Assembly (NCBI RefSeq): GCF_015291705.1
Contig: NZ_CP030050.1
Location: 7,874,001 to 7,938,000 of the forward strand
Direction of reading: 5' to 3'
Length of the DNA stretch: 64,000 bases
Origin: Bradyrhizobium arachidis
GTDB taxonomy: Bacteria > Pseudomonadota > Alphaproteobacteria > Rhizobiales > Xanthobacteraceae
Shown here: in pieces, positions 1-10,463 of the stretch
Numbering within the stretch: the first letter of the stretch is position 1
How the letters are laid out: every line of letters starts with the position of its first letter
Translations under genes and position numbers: made by a program
Notes under the pieces: generated by a model
Seen by the model: only the letters and a program-made list of their open reading frames with translations
What the model was told of the DNA's origin: nothing
Database searches by the model: none

Positions 1-549
1 GAAGAACCAGCCGAAATGCAGTACGGTGTCCTTCAGGAACGGAATCGTCAGCGCGGTCGAGGCGGGATCGCGGTTCAGCCGCACCAAGGCATAGCAGGCG
101 ACCAGCGCGATCGCCGCCTCGATCAGCAGGCGCAGCTTGCCGCCGAACCCGGTCGTGGTCTGCTTGGTCACCTTGAGGTAGTCGTCATAGAAGCCGACGA
201 AGCCGAAGCCGAGCGTCACCGCCAGCACGATCCAGACATAGGGGTTGAGCGGATTGGCCCACAGCACGGTGCCGACCGTGAGGCCGGACAGGATCATCAG
301 CCCGCCCATGGTGGGCGTGCCCTTCTTGCTGAGATGCGATTGCGGGCCGTCGGTGCGGATCGGCTGGCCCTTGCCCTGGCGGATGCGCAAATGATCGATG
401 ATCCACGGCCCGAACAGGAACACGAACAGCGCGCCGGTGACGATGGCGCCGCCGGTGCGGAAGGTGATGTAGCGGAAGACGTTCAGGACGGTGCGCACCG
501 CACCGAAACTCGGAAATGTGTTGGAGAGCTCGATCAGCCAGTAAAACAT
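1..549 (-). CDS. mraY: MraY, phospho-N-acetylmuramoyl-pentapeptide transferase (partial, 3' end off the window)
   Basis: Integral membrane enzyme that transfers phospho-MurNAc-pentapeptide from UDP to undecaprenyl phosphate, giving lipid I. The first 183 residues are visible. They include the family motifs KKGTPTMGG (residues 76-84) and the Asp pair in FYDDYLK (D122, D123) within a hydrophobic multi-span protein. The ATG complement lies at 547-549. About half of the usual ~360 residues lies beyond the left edge. It is the last visible gene of the minus-strand dcw run, 171 bp after murF; that gap holds no recognisable gene. Confidence 0.96.
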   Translation of the reverse strand, partial: MFYWLIELSNTFPSFGAVRTVLNVFRYITFRTGGAIVTGALFVFLFGPWIIDHLRIRQGKGQPIRTDGPQSHLSKKGTPTMGGLMILSGLTVGTVLWANPLNPYVWIVLAVTLGFGFVGFYDDYLKVTKQTTTGFGGKLRLLIEAAIALVACYALVRLNRDPASTALTIPFLKDTVLHFGWFF

Positions 550-720
550 TCAGACGGTCCTATGGGGCCTTGCGCACGCGATCTTGAGCTTGTTCTCGGC
601 CCTTCACCTCGACTCACCGTGCCTCACGCGTATTCGCTGGTCTTCATGGGTCGGGCGACCTCTGGGAAAACGATCCGCGCCGCAAAAGGTGGGATTCGGG
701 AACAGCGCCTTCCAAGCAGT

Positions 721-2100
721 TTACGCCTTTGCCTGCAAGGCGGCCACTAGGCCCGGCACAAACTTGTTGACCCAGAACATCTTCTTGCTGCCCTTGACAA
801 CCACGACATCGCCTGCCTTCAGCAGGTTCGCGACCTCGGCCGGCTTCAGCGTGGCGGGATCGTCGTGCCAGCCCAGGTTTTTTCCTGCCGGCAGCAGCTC
901 GTAGAGGTGGCGCATCAAGGGGCCGACGCAATAGACGCCGTCGATGCCTTCGAGATGCTCGGCAAGGCCGGTGTGATAGCGAGGTGCGTCATCGCCGAGC
1001 TCGAGCATGTCGCCGAGCACCGCAATGCGGCGGCCGCCGGTCATGCTGCGCGCCTGCAGGCTTTGCAGCGCAGCAGCAACGCTGGCCGGATTGCCGTTGA
1101 AGCTGTCGTCGATCACGGTGACGCCGCCGACCATTTGCTCGACGCCGCGGCCGGTCATGATGCCGACCCGGTCGAGCTTGATCGCAAGCGTCGCCGCATC
1201 GAGGTTCGCGGCGCGGATCGCAGCGAGCGCGGCGAGCGCATTGTGCACGCGGTGCGGCGCGCCCGGCGTCAGGCTGAAGGCGATCTCCTTCTTGCCGATC
1301 ATGGCGACGATCTGCCAGCTCTCGCCATGCGGCGCGTGCGCGACCTCGTGCACCTCGGCATGCTCGCCGAAGCGCACCACCTTGCCCTTCCATTCGGACG
1401 CCTTGAGCCCGGCAGGCAGCACCAGCACGCCGTCCTCGGGCAGGCCGAGCGCGATCGACACCTTCTCGCGGCGGATGGCTTCGAGCGAGCCGAGCTTCTC
1501 CAGATGCACCGGCTGGACGTTGACGACGAGCGCGACCGTCGGCCGCGTCAGCTCGCTGAGCCGCGCGATCTCGCCGGTCTGGTTCATGCCCATCTCGACG
1601 ACCCAGAGGCTGGCATCTGGCCGCGCGTTGCACAGCGTCAGCGGCACGCCCCAGAAATTGTTGAAGCTCGCCGGGCTCGCATAGGCATTGGGATAAGCTG
1701 CCAGAAATTCCTTGGTGCTGGTCTTGCCGGCGCTGCCGGTGAGGCCGATCACGGGCCCATTGAAGCGTGCGCGGGCGGCACGCGCGAGGCCCCAGAGGCC
1801 GTCGATCAGCGTGTCCTTCACGATGATCTGCGGAATGCGGATGCCCGCGATCTCGTGCGGCACGATCATCGCCACCGCGCCGGAAGCTTCCGCCTTGTCG
1901 GCGAACTCCCAGCCGTCGCGCCCGCTGGCGAAGGCCGAGACGAAGCCGCCGCTCGGCGTGCCGCTCAGCGCGACAAACAGGCTGCCCGGCTTCACCAGGC
2001 GGCTGTCCTGCGTGACGAAGCCGATCGGCGTGTCCGGGAATGATCCGGCAACGCCCAGCGCGCGCGCGACCTCGGCCACCGTCCAGATTGGCGCGCTCAT
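721..2100 (-). CDS. murF: MurF, UDP-MurNAc-tripeptide--D-alanyl-D-alanine ligase
   Basis: Cytoplasmic ATP-dependent Mur ligase that adds D-Ala-D-Ala to UDP-MurNAc-tripeptide, the last soluble step of precursor synthesis. At 459 residues it has normal family length. The N-terminal UDP-binding domain is followed by a P-loop GLTGSAGKTSTKE at about residues 119-131, a central domain containing VEMGMNQ and HNALAA, and a C-terminal domain with VIDDSFNGNP and VVVKGSK. Its ATG overlaps the murE stop by 4 bases, so translational coupling is likely. Identity is secure from motifs and position between murE and mraY. Confidence 0.97.
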   Translation of the reverse strand: MSAPIWTVAEVARALGVAGSFPDTPIGFVTQDSRLVKPGSLFVALSGTPSGGFVSAFASGRDGWEFADKAEASGAVAMIVPHEIAGIRIPQIIVKDTLIDGLWGLARAARARFNGPVIGLTGSAGKTSTKEFLAAYPNAYASPASFNNFWGVPLTLCNARPDASLWVVEMGMNQTGEIARLSELTRPTVALVVNVQPVHLEKLGSLEAIRREKVSIALGLPEDGVLVLPAGLKASEWKGKVVRFGEHAEVHEVAHAPHGESWQIVAMIGKKEIAFSLTPGAPHRVHNALAALAAIRAANLDAATLAIKLDRVGIMTGRGVEQMVGGVTVIDDSFNGNPASVAAALQSLQARSMTGGRRIAVLGDMLELGDDAPRYHTGLAEHLEGIDGVYCVGPLMRHLYELLPAGKNLGWHDDPATLKPAEVANLLKAGDVVVVKGSKKMFWVNKFVPGLVAALQAKA

Positions 2101-3551
2101 GCTGTCCTCGACGTCAATGCGGCGGCGACCGCCTCGTGATCACTGAAGGGCAGCACCTCGCCGCCGACGATCTGTCCGGTCTCGTGGCCCTTGCCGGCGA
2201 TCAGCAGCGCATCGCCATCCTGCAGCTCCTCGATCGCGGCGCGGATCGCAGCGGCGCGGTCGCCGATCTCGCGGGCGCCCTTGGCCGCGGCGAGGATCTC
2301 GGCACGAATGGCTTCAGGCTTCTCGCTGCGCGGATTGTCGTCGGTGATGATGACCCCGTCGGCGTTCTCGGCCGCAATCTCGCCCATGATCGGCCGCTTG
2401 CCGGCGTCGCGATCGCCGCCGGCGCCGAACACCACGATCAACTTGCGTTTCGCATAGGGCCGCAGCGCCTGCAGCGCCTTCGCCAGCGCATCGGGCTTGT
2501 GGGCATAGTCGACGAAGATCGGCGCGCCATTGCGCTCGCCGACGCGCTCGAGCCGGCCCTTGGCGCCTTCGAGATGCTCGAGGCTCGCGAGCACATTGGA
2601 CGCGTCGCTGCCGGTGCCGATGGCGAGACCGGCCGACACCAGTGCGTTCTCGATCTGGAATTCGCCGACCAGCGGTAGGCGAACCGCGTAGCGCTTGCCG
2701 CGATGCTCGAGCGCGAGCGTCTGTGAGAAACCCTCGACCTTCGCATCCACGAGACGAATGCCCTCACCACCGTCGCCGTTGCGGCCGACCGCCATCACGC
2801 GCAGGCCGCGCGAGTTCGCAGCATCGATCACCTCCGCCGAGCAATCATGATCCGCGGAGATCACCGCAGCGCCGCCAGGCTGAACGAGCTCGCGGAACAG
2901 GCGGAGTTTTGCGGCGAGATAGTGCGCGACGGTCGGATGGTAATCCATGTGGTCGCGCGAGAGATTGGTGAAACCGCCGGCGGCGACGCGCACGCCGTCG
3001 AGGCGATACTGGTCGAGCCCGTGCGAGGAAGCCTCGAAGGCAAGATGCGTCACGCCCTCGCGCGCGATCTCGTCCAACTGCCGGTGCAGCGCGATCGGAT
3101 CCGGCGTCGTCAGCGAGCCATAGACGGTGCGCTTCGGCGAGACAAGACCGATGGTTCCAATGCTGGCGGAGGCATGACCCAGCCGCTCCCAGATCTGGCG
3201 CGTGAAGGCGGCGACCGAAGTCTTGCCGCTGGTGCCGGTCACCGCGGCAATGGTCGCGGGCTGTGCAGGGAAGAATCTTGCCGCGGCCAGCGCCAGTGCG
3301 CGGCGCGGATTGGCGACCGCAATGAACGGCACCTTGCTGCCATCGGGTGCATGTTCCCCGACCACCGCCACCGCGCCCGCGGCAATCGCGGCATCGATGA
3401 AGCGCGCGCCGTCGGTCTTGCTGCCCGCGAGTGCAAAGAAGAGATCGCCGGGCCTGACCGCGCGGCTGTCCAGCGCAACGCCGGTCACATCCAGCGCCGC
3501 AACGGCGGGCTCGATTGCGGCGTCATTGCCTAGAAGTTCACGCAGCTTCAT
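2097..3551 (-). CDS. murE: MurE, UDP-MurNAc-L-Ala-D-Glu:meso-diaminopimelate ligase
   Basis: Cytoplasmic Mur ligase that adds the third stem-peptide residue. The protein has 484 residues. The P-loop VTGTSGKTS is at about 104-112, and a DNPR motif begins at about residue 405. That motif marks MurE enzymes using meso-diaminopimelate rather than lysine, as expected for a Gram-negative. AGKGHE lies close to the C terminus. It sits 83 bp after ftsI and overlaps murF by 4 bases. Confidence 0.97.
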   Translation of the reverse strand: MKLRELLGNDAAIEPAVAALDVTGVALDSRAVRPGDLFFALAGSKTDGARFIDAAIAAGAVAVVGEHAPDGSKVPFIAVANPRRALALAAARFFPAQPATIAAVTGTSGKTSVAAFTRQIWERLGHASASIGTIGLVSPKRTVYGSLTTPDPIALHRQLDEIAREGVTHLAFEASSHGLDQYRLDGVRVAAGGFTNLSRDHMDYHPTVAHYLAAKLRLFRELVQPGGAAVISADHDCSAEVIDAANSRGLRVMAVGRNGDGGEGIRLVDAKVEGFSQTLALEHRGKRYAVRLPLVGEFQIENALVSAGLAIGTGSDASNVLASLEHLEGAKGRLERVGERNGAPIFVDYAHKPDALAKALQALRPYAKRKLIVVFGAGGDRDAGKRPIMGEIAAENADGVIITDDNPRSEKPEAIRAEILAAAKGAREIGDRAAAIRAAIEELQDGDALLIAGKGHETGQIVGGEVLPFSDHEAVAAALTSRTA

Positions 3552-3634
3552 GGTCGTCCAGTCGACATGCCGCGCCGGAGAGCCGAATCGTCAGGAAAAG
3601 CCGAATCAGCACCGGCGATGGCCACCCCAGTTGA

Positions 3635-5386
3635 TTACTGGGTTGTCCTGGATGCTGCAAGAATAAGGCGGTCGGACGGCGGCAGGTCGAACCGCGGCTC
3701 GACGCCCAGAAGCGGGGCGATCCGCTCGATCACCTTGCCGCCGGTCGGCACCGCGTTCCAGCCCGAGGTGATGAAACCCTTCGTTTCAGGGATCGCCTGC
3801 GGCTCGTCCAGCATGATCAGGATCTGATATTTCGGATCGTCGCAGGGCATGATCGCGGTGAAGGAGTTCAGCACCCGCTTCTTGGCATAGCGGCCGTTGA
3901 TGACCTTTTCGGACGTGCCGGTCTTGCCGCCGACATAGTAGCCCTTGACGTCGGCGGTCTTGGCGGTGCCGATTTCGGCATTGAGCCGCATCAGGAACCG
4001 CATCTTGTCGCTGGTCTCCGGCTTGATGACGCGCTTGGCCATCGCCGCCGCTTCCTCTTCGGTGCGCTTCATGAAGGTCGGTGGAATGAGGTAGCCGCCG
4101 TTCACCAGCGCATTGATGCCCATCACCGCCTGCAGCGGCGCCACCGAGATGCCCTGGCCGAACGCGATCGTCACCGTGTTCAGTTCACCCCAGCGCCGCG
4201 GCACTAGCGGCGCCGCGCTCTCCGGCAGCTCGGTGCGCAGCCGCGTCAACTGCCCCATCTTGGCGAGGAACGCCCTGTGCGCCTCGACGCCCTGGCCGAG
4301 CGCGATCCGCGCCGCACCGATGTTGGACGAGTAGGTGAACACTTCCTTGGTGTTGATGAAACGGCCGAGCGGATGGCTGTCGTGGATGGTGAACTTGCCG
4401 TAGTGCAGATTGCCGCGCGCGTCCCACGACGAGTTCAGATTGATCTTTCCGGAATCGAGCGCCATCGCCAGCGTGAACGCCTTGAAGGTCGAGCCCATCT
4501 CGTAGACGCCAGTGGTCAGGCGGTTGATGCGGTCGGGGTCGTGCGCTTCCTTCGGGTTGTTGGGATCGAAATCCGGCAGCGAGACCATGGCCACGAGCTC
4601 GCCGGTCTTGACGTTGGAGACGATGCCGGACGCCGCCTTGGCGTGGTACTTCTCCTTGGCCTTCAACAGCTCGTCGCGCAGCGCGTGCTCGACGCGCAGG
4701 TCGATCGAGAGCTCGATCGGCTTTTGCAGCCGGTCGGTGGCAAAGCCGGCGCGGTGGAGATCGGCGAGGCCCTGGTTGTCGAGCCACTTCTCCATGCCGG
4801 CGATGCCCTGGTTGTCGATGTTGACGAGACCAATGAGGTGGGCGACCTCGTTGCCGGTCGGATAGACGCGCTTGTTCTCGCGCAGGAAGCCGATGCCGGG
4901 AATGCCGAGCTTGTGGATGTCCTGCTGCTGCTTCGCCGTGACCTCGCGCTTGAGCCAGACGAAGCCCTTTCGTCCCGACAGGCGCTCGCGCACCTCGGCG
5001 TCGTCGAGGTCGGGCACGGTGGCGGTCAGAAGCTCGATCGCCTCGTCCTTGTCGATGATGCGGCGCGGCTCGCCGAACAGGCTCGCGGCCTTGACGTCGG
5101 TCGCGAGGATCGCGCCGTTGCGGTCGACGATGTCGGGGCGTGCGGTCGCGACCACCTCCTGTGCGGCGGCCCGGCGCGCGCTGTGGGCGTCGGCGCCGAT
5201 CGCGAACATCACGAGCCGGCCGCCGATCAGGAGATAGACCGAGGTAAAGGCGAGCATCGCAAGGCCGACGCGCGCGCGCGCTTTCGCGGCACGGTCGACA
5301 TTGCGCCCGTAGAGCAGGCTGCGGATCAACCGCTGCCGCCAAGGCTCGGTCTTTTGCATTGGTTTTGCGGGCGTCGCCGGGCTCAT
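3635..5386 (-). CDS. ftsI: FtsI / PBP3, septal peptidoglycan D,D-transpeptidase
   Basis: Class B penicillin-binding protein that cross-links septal peptidoglycan in the divisome with FtsW. It has 583 residues: a cytoplasmic basic N terminus, one membrane anchor at about 40-62, a dimerisation region, then the transpeptidase domain. The three active-site motifs are visible: STFK (299-302, nucleophile Ser299), SSN (353-355) and KTGTS (488-492). The start overlaps the ftsL stop by 4 bases, indicating coupled translation in the dcw operon. Confidence 0.97.
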   Translation of the reverse strand: MSPATPAKPMQKTEPWRQRLIRSLLYGRNVDRAAKARARVGLAMLAFTSVYLLIGGRLVMFAIGADAHSARRAAAQEVVATARPDIVDRNGAILATDVKAASLFGEPRRIIDKDEAIELLTATVPDLDDAEVRERLSGRKGFVWLKREVTAKQQQDIHKLGIPGIGFLRENKRVYPTGNEVAHLIGLVNIDNQGIAGMEKWLDNQGLADLHRAGFATDRLQKPIELSIDLRVEHALRDELLKAKEKYHAKAASGIVSNVKTGELVAMVSLPDFDPNNPKEAHDPDRINRLTTGVYEMGSTFKAFTLAMALDSGKINLNSSWDARGNLHYGKFTIHDSHPLGRFINTKEVFTYSSNIGAARIALGQGVEAHRAFLAKMGQLTRLRTELPESAAPLVPRRWGELNTVTIAFGQGISVAPLQAVMGINALVNGGYLIPPTFMKRTEEEAAAMAKRVIKPETSDKMRFLMRLNAEIGTAKTADVKGYYVGGKTGTSEKVINGRYAKKRVLNSFTAIMPCDDPKYQILIMLDEPQAIPETKGFITSGWNAVPTGGKVIERIAPLLGVEPRFDLPPSDRLILAASRTTQ

Positions 5387-5775
5387 TGCTTGTCCTCGCG
5401 GCGAGGCACGGAGCCCGTCACGGTATCGGGGTCGCTCGCGGCTTCGATGGTGTTGAGCATGGCGCCGATCGGATCCGGCTCGCCCGGCCTGAACATCCGC
5501 GGCGGACGCTCCGGCAGGTTCTTCAGGGAGTCATATTGCGTACCGTTGACGGGTTTGAGCGGCAGATGCCGCTCGGCGAGGCCCTGCAGGCGCAAGGGCG
5601 CATCGAGCTTGGCCCATTCGGAGCGGAGCGCTGCGATCGCGTCGCGCTGCTCGCGGATCTCAGCATGCAGCCGCAGCACCCTCTCGGTGCGCGCCGTGGA
5701 GTCCATCTTGATCCGGTAGACATAGGCCGCCGCGAAGATCAGCGCGCCGATGACGAGGAGGTGGATGATGCGCAT
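5383..5775 (-). CDS. ftsL: FtsL-like divisome protein
   Basis: Small bitopic cell-division protein, 130 residues, in the canonical ftsL slot between rsmH and ftsI. An N-terminal membrane helix (about residues 3-19) is followed by a predicted coiled coil (about 28-55, heptad-like with ERVLRLHAEIREQRD) and a proline-rich periplasmic tail. Known FtsL forms a complex with FtsB and FtsQ and activates FtsWI. Sequence conservation of FtsL is poor, so the call rests on architecture and position. The gap to rsmH is only 3 bp. Confidence 0.88.
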   Translation of the reverse strand: MRIIHLLVIGALIFAAAYVYRIKMDSTARTERVLRLHAEIREQRDAIAALRSEWAKLDAPLRLQGLAERHLPLKPVNGTQYDSLKNLPERPPRMFRPGEPDPIGAMLNTIEAASDPDTVTGSVPRREDKQ

Positions 5776-5778
5776 GCG

Positions 5779-6768
5779 CTAGCCGCCCCTCATCACGTCG
5801 GAGAGCTTTGGCCAGGACGACGGCTCGCTATCGTGATGTGCCGGCGCCGAAGTGCGCTCGGCGGCGCGCAGCTTTGCCGAACGCGCGCGCGGATTATTCG
5901 CGACTTCTTCCTCGCCGGCGACCACGGGACGCCGCGTCAGCAGCTGGAAGCTCGGCGCGGTTTGCGCCACCTCCGGCAGATGCCGCGAGCCGCCGCCGGT
6001 CTTCGAACGTTCGGCGAGGAAATTCTTGACGATGCGGTCTTCGAGCGAATGGAACGAGACCACCACGAGTCGGCCGCCGGGCTTGAGAACGTGCTCAGCC
6101 GCGGCGAGCGCGGTCTGGAGCTCCTCGAGCTCCTCGTTGACGAAGATGCGCAGCGCCTGGAACGTCCGCGTCGCCGGATGAATGTCGCCGGGTTTTGAGC
6201 GCACCACCCTGCCGACGAGATCGGCGAGCGCGCGCGTGGTCGTGAACGGCGTCTCCTGCCTGTCAGCGACGATGGCGCGGGCGACGCGGCGCGAATGCCG
6301 CTCCTCGCCGAACAGATAGATGATGTCGGCGAGATCGCTTTCCGAGGCGCGCGCGACGACGTCGGCCGCGGTCGGGCCCGCCTGCCCCATCCGCATGTCG
6401 AGCGGTCCGTCGAGGCGGAACGAGAAGCCGCGGCCGGCCTGGTCGAGCTGCATCGACGACACGCCGACATCCATCACGACGCCGTCGACGGCCTCAATGC
6501 CGTGTGCCGCGCAGACCTCGGCGAGATTGGAGAAGCGATCTTCAACCAGCGTCAGCCTTCCAGCGAAGCGCTCGACCAGCTCGGCCCCACCCGCAATCGC
6601 GGTGCGGTCGCGATCGATCGCGATGAGGCGGGTTCCCGGCACGTCGAGGATCGCGCGGCTGTAGCCGCCGGCGCCGAAGGTGGCATCGACATAGATCCCG
6701 CCTGCGCGGGGCGCGAGATGATCGATCGCCTCGCGGCCGAGCACGGGAATGTGAGGAGCGGTGCTCAT
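5779..6768 (-). CDS. rsmH: RsmH (MraW), 16S rRNA m4C1402 methyltransferase
   Basis: SAM-dependent methyltransferase that modifies N4 of 16S rRNA C1402. I chose the ATG at 6768, giving 329 residues beginning [14 protein letters not shown], the usual start of the family. A longer open frame reaches 6957 but adds about 63 residues with no family resemblance. The SAM-binding motif [10 protein letters not shown] is at about 27-36, and FNLAE-, GVSSMQLD- and [13 protein letters not shown] motifs follow. It heads the visible dcw operon. Confidence 0.95.
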   Translation of the reverse strand: MSTAPHIPVLGREAIDHLAPRAGGIYVDATFGAGGYSRAILDVPGTRLIAIDRDRTAIAGGAELVERFAGRLTLVEDRFSNLAEVCAAHGIEAVDGVVMDVGVSSMQLDQAGRGFSFRLDGPLDMRMGQAGPTAADVVARASESDLADIIYLFGEERHSRRVARAIVADRQETPFTTTRALADLVGRVVRSKPGDIHPATRTFQALRIFVNEELEELQTALAAAEHVLKPGGRLVVVSFHSLEDRIVKNFLAERSKTGGGSRHLPEVAQTAPSFQLLTRRPVVAGEEEVANNPRARSAKLRAAERTSAPAHHDSEPSSWPKLSDVMRGG

Positions 6769-7216
6769 GCGCAACGCCTGCCGAACAACCATGCCAGATC
6801 GGGGGCGAACCAGCCCATCACGCCTCGAATAATTCCGGCTCGCGGCGGTTCCACGACAAAGCCCCAGTCCAACATGGTTACCGAGCCGCGTCGTCCCGGG
6901 CTGCAAACCCAGAGTTCCCAGTGGAATTTGTCGGGCAGCCATGGGATTTCGAGCCAAAATACGCTTTGGCCGCCTCCGGACGCGGGTCGGCTCTTCATCC
7001 CTCAGTAACGGCCCTCAGCGTTAAGAAAGCGTTGATCGACCCGTTACAAGTCGAAAAGGTGTCTGACGTAAGATAGGGCGACTGGGCGGTGATGCTGCAT
7101 CCACACACCCAGCCAAAATGCATCCGTTAACCGCGCCATGCGATTGCGCACGGCCGAGGGTAAAGGAATAGTAAAGAGAAGGGCTTGGCCCACTCTCCGT
7201 TCGATCTGAGCTGCCC
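6769..7216. other. Intergenic region between rsmH and the divergent amidase gene; no mraZ
   Basis: This 448 bp gap should hold the promoter for the minus-strand dcw operon and one for the plus-strand amidase. In many bacteria mraZ lies directly upstream of rsmH, but no MraZ-like protein is encoded here. Open frames of 64-77 codons (for example 6765-6998 and 7021-7218, minus) show no family motifs and no convincing ribosome site. No clear hairpin or repeat was seen. Confidence 0.6.
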
Positions 7217-8077
7217 ATGCCGTCCGGTTCGTCAACACCGTCTGATTCGAAGCGTCAACGCGTTCTCCCGGTTCCCAAGGCCGCGGCGAACATGCGGACG
7301 TTCGAGCCGGATTCCTCGATCGTCTCCGACATCATTCCCTCGCCGAACTACGGCGAGCGCAACAAGACCCGGCAGCCGGACATGATCCTGCTGCACTACA
7401 CCGGCATGCCCGATGTCGAGGGCGCGCTGGCGCGGCTGTGCACGGCGGGCACCGAGGTATCGGCGCATTACGTGGTACTGGAGGACGGCCGCATCGTGCA
7501 ATGCGTGCCCGAGACGAAGCGCGCTTGGCACGCCGGCGTCTCGTCATGGGCCGGCGAGGACGACGTCAATTCCTGCTCGATCGGCATCGAGATCGTCAAT
7601 CGTGGTCATGACTGGGGCTATCCGGAATTTCCGCTGCGCCAGATCGCGGCCGTGATCGCGCTGTGCCGCGGCATCATGCTGCGGCGAAAAGTGCCGTCGC
7701 ATCGCGTGCTCGGCCATTCCGACGTCGCGCCCGCCCGCAAGAAGGATCCCGGCGAGAAATTTCCGTGGCATTCGCTGGCCAATTCCGGCGTCGGTCACTG
7801 GGTGACGCCCGCTCCGGTCGTGCGCGGCGAGAGCCTGATGCTCGGCACCATCAGCGACGCGGTGCTGAGCATGCAGCAGGCCCTCGCGAAGTACGGCTAC
7901 GGCGTTCCTCTCACCGGCAAATACGACGCCGCGACGATGGAAGTGATCACGGCGTTCCAGCGCCATTTCCGCCCGGCACGGCTCGATGGCGTCGCCGATC
8001 ATTCGACGCTGTCGACATTGCAGGCGCTGCTGGCGAGCTTGCCGGCGGACGGAGCGACGACGCTGGCTTCGAAGTAG
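7217..8077 (+). CDS. N-acetylmuramoyl-L-alanine amidase with peptidoglycan-binding domain (AmpD-like)
   Basis: Zinc amidase predicted to cleave the MurNAc-L-Ala bond in anhydro-muropeptide recycling or wall turnover. The Amidase_2 domain spans about residues 35-190, with zinc ligands H60 (LLHYTG), H167 (LGHSDVAP) and D177 (KKDPG). A PG_binding_1 domain follows at about 205-280 (SMQQALAKYGYGVPLTGKYD). No signal peptide is visible, so a cytoplasmic recycling role like AmpD is favoured, although the added wall-binding domain is more typical of larger Bradyrhizobium-type AmpD proteins. An internal ATG at residue 26 is an alternative start. It is divergent from the dcw operon. Confidence 0.9.
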   Translation: MPSGSSTPSDSKRQRVLPVPKAAANMRTFEPDSSIVSDIIPSPNYGERNKTRQPDMILLHYTGMPDVEGALARLCTAGTEVSAHYVVLEDGRIVQCVPETKRAWHAGVSSWAGEDDVNSCSIGIEIVNRGHDWGYPEFPLRQIAAVIALCRGIMLRRKVPSHRVLGHSDVAPARKKDPGEKFPWHSLANSGVGHWVTPAPVVRGESLMLGTISDAVLSMQQALAKYGYGVPLTGKYDAATMEVITAFQRHFRPARLDGVADHSTLSTLQALLASLPADGATTLASK

Positions 8078-8208
8078 CGCTGTTGCGCTGTGTCGCGACA
8101 GGAATTCCTCCCCCGCAGTTCGCTTGAAAGTGATCGCGCGATCGTCGCTGCAACTCCTACCGCCGGGCTATTGTCCGACGATCGGCTCCGAGCGGGACCA
8201 ATGACACG

Positions 8209-9231
8209 ATGCAGATTGATCGCAAGCTGCTGATTGACCGCCTCGCCGCTTTTCCGCGCCTGGGCCTGGCCGATCTTCCGACGCCGCTCGAGCCGATGAA
8301 GCGGCTGACGGCCCATCTCGGCGGGCCGCGACTGTGGGTCAAACGCGACGATGCGACCGGGCTCGGATTCGGCGGCAACAAATTGCGCAAGCTCGACTAC
8401 GTCCTGCACGACGCGGTTTCAAACGGCGCCGATACGATCGTCTCGGGTGGCGTCGTGCAATCGAACAGCCAGCGGCAGGTTGCAGCAGTTGCCGCCAAGC
8501 TTGGCCTCCCCTGTCATCTCGCCGTTTATCACGGCCGGCTCGCGCCGCCGACGCCGGAATACGAGACCTCGGGCAACGCCTTTCTCAATCGGCTGTTCGG
8601 CGCGCAGTTGCACGACGTGCCGTGGACCGGCGATCGCAATGCCGCCATCCGCGCGCTTGTCGACGATCTCCGGGCACAGGGACGCAGACCGTATTTCGTG
8701 CCTTACGGCGTTTCGAATCCACTGGGTGCGGTCGCTTACGCCACGACGATCTGCGAAATCGAGCAGCAGGCGGCGCTATCGGGCATCAAGCCGGCCGCGA
8801 TCGTGCATTGCACAGGAAGCGCCGGTACGCAGGCAGGTCTCGTCGTCGGCGCGGCCGCGGCCATGCCCGACACGCGAATAGTCGGGATCGATATCGATGC
8901 CGAGCCCGCCCGGGTCCGCTCCGATGTGGTGGCTCTTGCGCGGCAGGCGGCGGATCTGCTCGGTACAGGCTTCGACGAAGCCATGGTCGAAGTGGTCGCC
9001 GGCCATGCCGGACCAGCCTATGGCGTGCCGCACGAGGCCACGATCGAAGCCATCCGGCTGGCAGGACAATCCGAGGCGCTCGTGCTTGACCCCGTCTATT
9101 CGGGCAAGGGGCTCGCGGGCCTGATCGCGATGATCCGCCAAGGGCGTTGGCGCAACGACGAGGATGTCATTTTCCTTCACACCGGCGGCGCGCCCGCCCT
9201 GTTCGCCTACCAAAGCGCGCTTGGCATCTAA
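8209..9231 (+). CDS. PLP-dependent D-cysteine desulfhydrase / L-cysteate sulfo-lyase-like enzyme
   Basis: Fold type II PLP enzyme of the ACC deaminase / D-cysteine desulfhydrase family, 340 residues. The PLP lysine lies in GFGGNKLRKL (K58). SGGVVQSNSQRQVAA and HCTGSAGTQAGL, the phosphate-binding region, are typical of the group. Known activities are D-cysteine to pyruvate, sulfide and ammonia, or L-cysteate to pyruvate, sulfite and ammonia; sequence alone does not tell which applies here. No sulfonate genes are adjacent. The 3' end overlaps the convergent sigma-factor gene by 4 bases. Confidence 0.82.
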   Translation: MQIDRKLLIDRLAAFPRLGLADLPTPLEPMKRLTAHLGGPRLWVKRDDATGLGFGGNKLRKLDYVLHDAVSNGADTIVSGGVVQSNSQRQVAAVAAKLGLPCHLAVYHGRLAPPTPEYETSGNAFLNRLFGAQLHDVPWTGDRNAAIRALVDDLRAQGRRPYFVPYGVSNPLGAVAYATTICEIEQQAALSGIKPAAIVHCTGSAGTQAGLVVGAAAAMPDTRIVGIDIDAEPARVRSDVVALARQAADLLGTGFDEAMVEVVAGHAGPAYGVPHEATIEAIRLAGQSEALVLDPVYSGKGLAGLIAMIRQGRWRNDEDVIFLHTGGAPALFAYQSALGI

Positions 9232-10463
9232 TCCATCTCGCTGACCCTTCGCGCATAGAGCCGCCGCAGCGGCTCGAGCTGCGTCGCCTCCGTCGCGGCA
9301 CGATAGGCCTCGCGCGCCTCGTCCTTCCGCTCCAGCCGACGCAGCAGATCCGCGCGCACCGCGGGCAGCAGCTCATAGCCGTTGAGCCCGCCGCGCGCGG
9401 TGATCGCGTCGACGAGATCGAGCGCGCGTGCCGGGCCGTCGACCATCGACACCGCCGCGGCATGGTTGAGCTCGATCACCGGCGACGGGCTTATGCGCAG
9501 CAGCACCTCGTAGAGCCCGGCGATCTGCGGCCAGTCGGTCTCCTCAAAACTCGGTGCGCGCGCATGCAGCGCGGCGATCGCTGCCTGCACCGCATAGGCC
9601 TGCGGGCGGCCGGGCAGGCGCAACGCGTCATCGACCAGGCGCAGGCCCTCCTCGATCTGCGCGCGGTCCCACAGCGAACGATCCTGCTCCTCGAGTAGCA
9701 CGATGTCGCCGGCCGCCGTCTCGCGCCCGGCGCGGCGCGCATCGTGCAGCAGCATCAAGGCGAGCAGGCCCTTGACGCCGGCGCGCTCCGGCATCAGCCG
9801 GTCGAGCAGGCGGCCGAGCCGGATGGCTTCGACCACGAGATCGGGCCGCATCAGATCCGCGCCCGAGGTCGCGACATAGCCTTCGGTGAAGACCAGATAG
9901 ATCACGGTGAGCACGCCATCGAGCCGCGGCACCAGGGTGTCGCGTTCGGGCACCTCATAGGGAATGCCAGCGAGCCTGATCTTCTGCTTGGCGCGGACGA
10001 GGCGCTGCGCCATCGCCTCCTCGCTGACGAGGAAGGCGCGCGCGACCTGCGCGGTCGAGAGCCCGCAGACGGTGCGCAGCGTCAGCGCGACCTGGACCTC
10101 GGGCGCGAACGCGGGATGGCAGCAGGTGAAGATCAGCCGCAGCATGTCGTCGTCGAGCATCGCCGGCGGCTCGTCGTCGCCTTGCGCGTTCAGCTCGAGC
10201 TCGTGCACCAGCGCCTGCTGCTTGCCGCGGAAGACGGCCCGGCGGCGGACACGGTCGATCGCCTTGTTGCGCGCGACGTTCACCAGCCAGGCGCGTGGAT
10301 TGTCTGGAACCTCGCACGCGCTCCAGCGCTCCAGCGCCACCGCAAAGGCGTCCTGGAGCGCGTCCTCGGCGAGATCGAAATCGCCGACGAGGCGGATCAG
10401 CGTGGCCAGCGCCCGCCCCGCCTCGTCGCGAAAGATCGTCTCGATGTCGCGAGAGGAGATCAC
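9228..10463 (-). CDS. ECF42-type RNA polymerase sigma factor with C-terminal DUF6596/TPR-like extension
   Basis: Extracytoplasmic-function sigma factor of 411 residues, about twice normal ECF length. Region 2 is at about 10-80 (DAFAVALERW, NVARNKAIDRVRRR) and region 4 at about 110-165 (LRTVCGLSTAQVARAFLVSEEAMAQRLVRAK, a helix-turn-helix). A long helical extension (about 180-400) carries FTEGY and ELNHAAAVS, the hallmarks of ECF42. These sigmas have no classical anti-sigma factor; the C-terminal extension is thought to control them, and they pair with DGPF/YCII proteins. The start overlaps the stop of just such a gene by 4 bases, so the two form one operon. Confidence 0.9.
   Translation of the reverse strand: MISSRDIETIFRDEAGRALATLIRLVGDFDLAEDALQDAFAVALERWSACEVPDNPRAWLVNVARNKAIDRVRRRAVFRGKQQALVHELELNAQGDDEPPAMLDDDMLRLIFTCCHPAFAPEVQVALTLRTVCGLSTAQVARAFLVSEEAMAQRLVRAKQKIRLAGIPYEVPERDTLVPRLDGVLTVIYLVFTEGYVATSGADLMRPDLVVEAIRLGRLLDRLMPERAGVKGLLALMLLHDARRAGRETAAGDIVLLEEQDRSLWDRAQIEEGLRLVDDALRLPGRPQAYAVQAAIAALHARAPSFEETDWPQIAGLYEVLLRISPSPVIELNHAAAVSMVDGPARALDLVDAITARGGLNGYELLPAVRADLLRRLERKDEAREAYRAATEATQLEPLRRLYARRVSEMD

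Noticed and set aside
4277..5719. 480-codon plus-strand frame opposite ftsI and ftsL
   Set aside because: It overlaps two certain division genes, and its composition (Ala/Asp/Arg-rich) is that of antisense shadow.
6908..6920. Possible MraZ-type TGGG direct repeat on the minus strand (TGGG-N5-TGGG)
   Set aside because: Only two copies and a 9-bp period, where known MraZ sites have a 10-bp period and usually three copies; no mraZ is adjacent.
6769..6957. N-terminal extension of RsmH from an upstream start
   Set aside because: The added residues have no family similarity, while the ATG at 6768 gives the standard start and length.
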